A stretch of DNA of 64,000 nucleotides from Candidatus Latescibacterota bacterium (GTDB lineage Bacteria > Latescibacterota > UBA2968 > UBA8231), in contig JAJEGS010000056.1 in the NCBI GenBank assembly GCA_022819745.1, forward strand, positions 65,715-129,714, read 5' to 3'. The notes under the pieces are model-generated. The model saw only the letters and a list, made by a program, of their open reading frames with translations. It was not told the DNA's origin and did no database searches. Positions 62,341 to 64,000 of this stretch are shown piece by piece; positions within the stretch are counted from its first letter, which is position 1; each line of letters starts with the position of its first letter. Position numbers and translations under genes: made by a program.

Positions 62341-62531
62341 TCCTGACCATCCAACACACTTCGCCCATCGACGCGCTGATTGCAGTGACCAAGCGGTTGA
62401 GTACTTACGAAAATCAGCAACAGATGGATTCAGAAGAGTTCTTTGACCAGTACAGCCGGGGACAATTATCCGGCGACACAGTATTCGTCGACTGGGCTAA
62501 TGACTACCGCCACTACTTGCAACTCCGTTAG
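62337..62531 (+). CDS. Small hypothetical protein, antitoxin-like context
   Basis: A 64-residue protein overlapping the previous stop through ATGA. It reads IQHTSPIDALIAVTKRLSTY and SEEFFDQYSRGQLSGDTVFV, an acidic helical protein of a type often found beside toxin genes. The end looks shorter than relatives I recall. No toxin gene follows; a broken SIR2 gene begins 26 bases later. Confidence 0.55.
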   Translation: MILTIQHTSPIDALIAVTKRLSTYENQQQMDSEEFFDQYSRGQLSGDTVFVDWANDYRHYLQLR

Positions 62532-62557
62532 AAACTAGCGGAGAGCCTGACCGAACC

Positions 62558-62960
62558 ATGTCTTTCCCTGACCAAAGCCATATCAACCGAGTTCGCGACG
62601 CCCTCTGGCAACTTTCGGGCGGAGGTGCGTCCGTCATGATTGGGAGCGGATTTAGTAGGAATGCTCTCAAAGCTCGACCCGACACAAACGATCCTCCGAC
62701 ATGGCGCGATGTAGCAAAAGCGGTATACGCCAAGCTGTATCCACAAGACGGAGACGGCGATCCGAGAGAGAACCGCAACGAGCGATTTCTTGCGGCTGGC
62801 CCAAGAATATGAGGCCGCATTCGGACCCGGTGATCTCCATCGTTTCCTCAAAGAATTGATTCGGGATGACGATTTCTTGCCCGGAGACTTACACATCCGG
62901 CTATTAAGTCTCCCTTGGGACGACGTCTTCACCACGAATTGGGACACTCTTTTGGAACGG
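62558..62960 (+). pseudogene. SIR2-like defence protein, N-terminal remnant
   Basis: The first part (62558 to about 62791) encodes RVRDALWQLSGGGASVMIGS followed by GFSRNALKARP, the NAD-binding start of SIR2-like defence proteins. At about 62792 one extra G shifts the frame; the continuation RLAQEYEAAFGPGDLHRFLK and LPWDDVFTTNWDTLLERT is in the next frame. The gene then stops matching at about 62958, where a mod fragment begins. More than half of a normal SIR2 defence protein is missing. Confidence 0.75.
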
Positions 62961-63083
62961 ACGCGCAGACGGAGTTTTACCAGCACGAGGCGAACTGGTC
63001 GAATCGGATGATTCTCGGCGATAGCTTGCAGGTGATGGCGTCGCTGGCCGAGCGGGAGGGGCTGCGCGGCAAGGTGCAGTGCA
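62958..63083 (+). pseudogene. Fragment of a second mod gene
   Basis: This 126-base segment matches 59782-59907 of the mod pseudogene with 6 mismatches, 5 of them synonymous (for example ATCTTA versus ATTCTC). It covers TEFYQHEANWSNRMILGDSL. It joins the SIR2 remnant at a shared CGGACGCG and ends abruptly just before the DPPY motif. Confidence 0.88.
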
Positions 63084-63162
63084 GCAACTCTCCGGTATAC
63101 CTGTCTCACCCGGACCACTGAGACATGCGCGTACGCCACAGGCGTTCACCGGAGGTGCCGTA

Positions 63163-63765
63163 GTGAACAAAAGAAAGGCGTTTAGATTGGTCTTGGTAGC
63201 TTTCCATAATCTATGTCTGGGCCTGCTTATCGGCACAGCATGTGGACGCTCTGACGATGAAAAGTTGTCTGGGCTCTGGGAGTTTTCAGGTGGAAATGAA
63301 GGATCTCCTAAATTGCGCCTTTGGGAGCATTGCGAGTACGATATTTTTAGATATCCGGCGGATTACTCGGAAACCATTTATATGGACCGTGGAAGATGGG
63401 CACTCGATTCTGGAAAACTGGTGCTGATAACTCGGAGACTAGGTGCTGTCTCTCGGCTTCTCAGTTTGTCAAAAGAAGACATTGATGAGGTGATCCAACA
63501 AAGGACGGGAGTTCATCGACCAAAATGGATGAAGCCCCAGGAGTATCTTGTCGCCGTTGGTTACAGAATTATGAGCGGGAAAGAACATCGGGACCTCCTT
63601 TTGCGGGAAGGTAGACTTAGGCTTCTGGAAGAACCGAGTTGGAGAGATTGGTTTGAATCTGAGACGCATCCGGAGAATTTGTTGCGTTTAACATCCCCTT
63701 CCGGAAAATTCCGCGATTTCTTCCAGTCCACATCATACGGACGTTTCACCAAATGCCGCTTTTAA
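63163..63765 (+). CDS. Hypothetical exported lipoprotein
   Basis: A 200-residue protein from GTG at 63163, chosen because GGAGGTG lies 7 bases upstream. A hydrophobic leader (LVLVAFHNLCLGLLIGTACG) ends in a possible lipidation Cys with a non-ideal lipobox. The mature part starts LSGLWEFSGGNEGSPKLRLW, like short lipocalin-type or DUF domains that bind small ligands, and ends in a basic helix. Base composition is visibly lower in GC than the rest of the window, which suggests recent transfer. No family recognised. Confidence 0.6.
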   Translation: MNKRKAFRLVLVAFHNLCLGLLIGTACGRSDDEKLSGLWEFSGGNEGSPKLRLWEHCEYDIFRYPADYSETIYMDRGRWALDSGKLVLITRRLGAVSRLLSLSKEDIDEVIQQRTGVHRPKWMKPQEYLVAVGYRIMSGKEHRDLLLREGRLRLLEEPSWRDWFESETHPENLLRLTSPSGKFRDFFQSTSYGRFTKCRF

Positions 63766-63774
63766 GATTCGCAC

Positions 63775-63849
63775 ATATAGCTCCCGCAAAACAAATCCTG
63801 AGTTTTTGATCCCTATAAGATGTGAGAATCTGTTTTGCGGAAGCTATAT
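63775..63849. repeat. Imperfect 19-base inverted repeat near a probable IS end
   Basis: ATATAGCTCCCGCAAAACA (63775-63793) and TGTTTTGCGGAAGCTATAT (63831-63849) are complementary at 18 of 19 positions around a 37-base loop. The similarity extends a few bases inward with mismatches, as expected of terminal repeats of an insertion sequence. Confidence 0.65.
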
Positions 63850-63946
63850 TTTACTTTCGATCTGATTCCCTTACACTTTTGAAAATAGGGCTGCTGCCCA
63901 TAGTTTATGGCTCTCTTTTAACCGCCTAAGATCAAAGGAGGGCCTT

Positions 63947-64000
63947 ATGAGCAGCAGCGAACAGGTATATAACCGATTGCTGGGTAGGTTGCAAGCACTC
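63947..64000 (+). CDS. Start of an unknown gene cut by the window end (transposase?)
   Basis: ATG at 63947 follows AAAGGAGG, 5 bases upstream. Eighteen codons are visible (SSSEQVYNRLLGRLQAL). Its position about 100 bases inside the inverted repeat is where an IS transposase would start, but the visible sequence is too short to name a family. Confidence 0.4.
   Translation, partial: MSSSEQVYNRLLGRLQAL

Noticed and set aside
1..64000. CRISPR arrays, tRNA or rRNA genes, riboswitches
   Set aside because: No regularly spaced direct repeats, cloverleaf or conserved rRNA segments were seen in the intergenic regions; a covariance-model search would be needed to exclude short RNAs.

Overview
The window looks like a chromosomal contig from a GC-rich, Gram-negative bacterium. 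Evidence for an outer membrane: an LptE homologue, several lipoproteins, DsbD, a SurA-like foldase and large secreted proteins with FlgD-like C-terminal modules. The FlgD-like tails, the RarA-methyltransferase fusion and the corrinoid C1 genes would fit an uncultured FCB-type lineage (Latescibacterota or Poribacteria-like). That placement is inference; there is no rRNA or tRNA gene here to test it. Gene density is high and no gap exceeds 300 bases.

Layout. 1-13 kb: cell-surface locus with three discoidin/FlgD-type secreted proteins (one cut by the window edge), a predicted barrel protein with calcium-type loops, a TPR-tailed membrane glycosyltransferase and a parvulin-type lipoprotein; two of the paralogues diverge from a promoter pair that shares one -10 box. 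13-21 kb: a corrinoid one-carbon module (MetF with Cys-rich tail, RACo-type activator, corrinoid protein, MtaA/CmuA-like methyltransferase, a new internally duplicated CGHxH protein) faced by a divergent GntR regulator whose probable operator fills the promoter spacer. A two-gene TPR-HigA-like cassette is inserted in this run. 21-39 kb: housekeeping and transport genes (kinase, lipA, GT87, S41 protease, coaX, M23 peptidase, lptE, NhaC and SSS transporters, HEAT lipoprotein, rarA fusion, enolase-family dehydratase, ribB). 39-55 kb: dsbD, a GT2 enzyme, a small XRE regulator with two palindromes at its promoter, gnd-pgi, addAB, a CsgG/FlgT-like lipoprotein, a zinc alcohol dehydrogenase.

55.7-64 kb: a decaying defence island. 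An apparently complete type III Res subunit is followed by orphan toxin and antitoxin halves, a mod gene disabled by an in-frame internal deletion and by insertion of a four-helix-bundle gene, a frameshifted SIR2 gene truncated into a fragment of a second mod gene, and the edge of a probable insertion sequence.

The least described items are the duplicated CGHxH protein of the C1 operon, the 171-aa/TPR-HigA pair, the XRE promoter architecture, and lptE initiating inside an out-of-frame tandem repeat. Functions come from motif reading only; no database search was possible.
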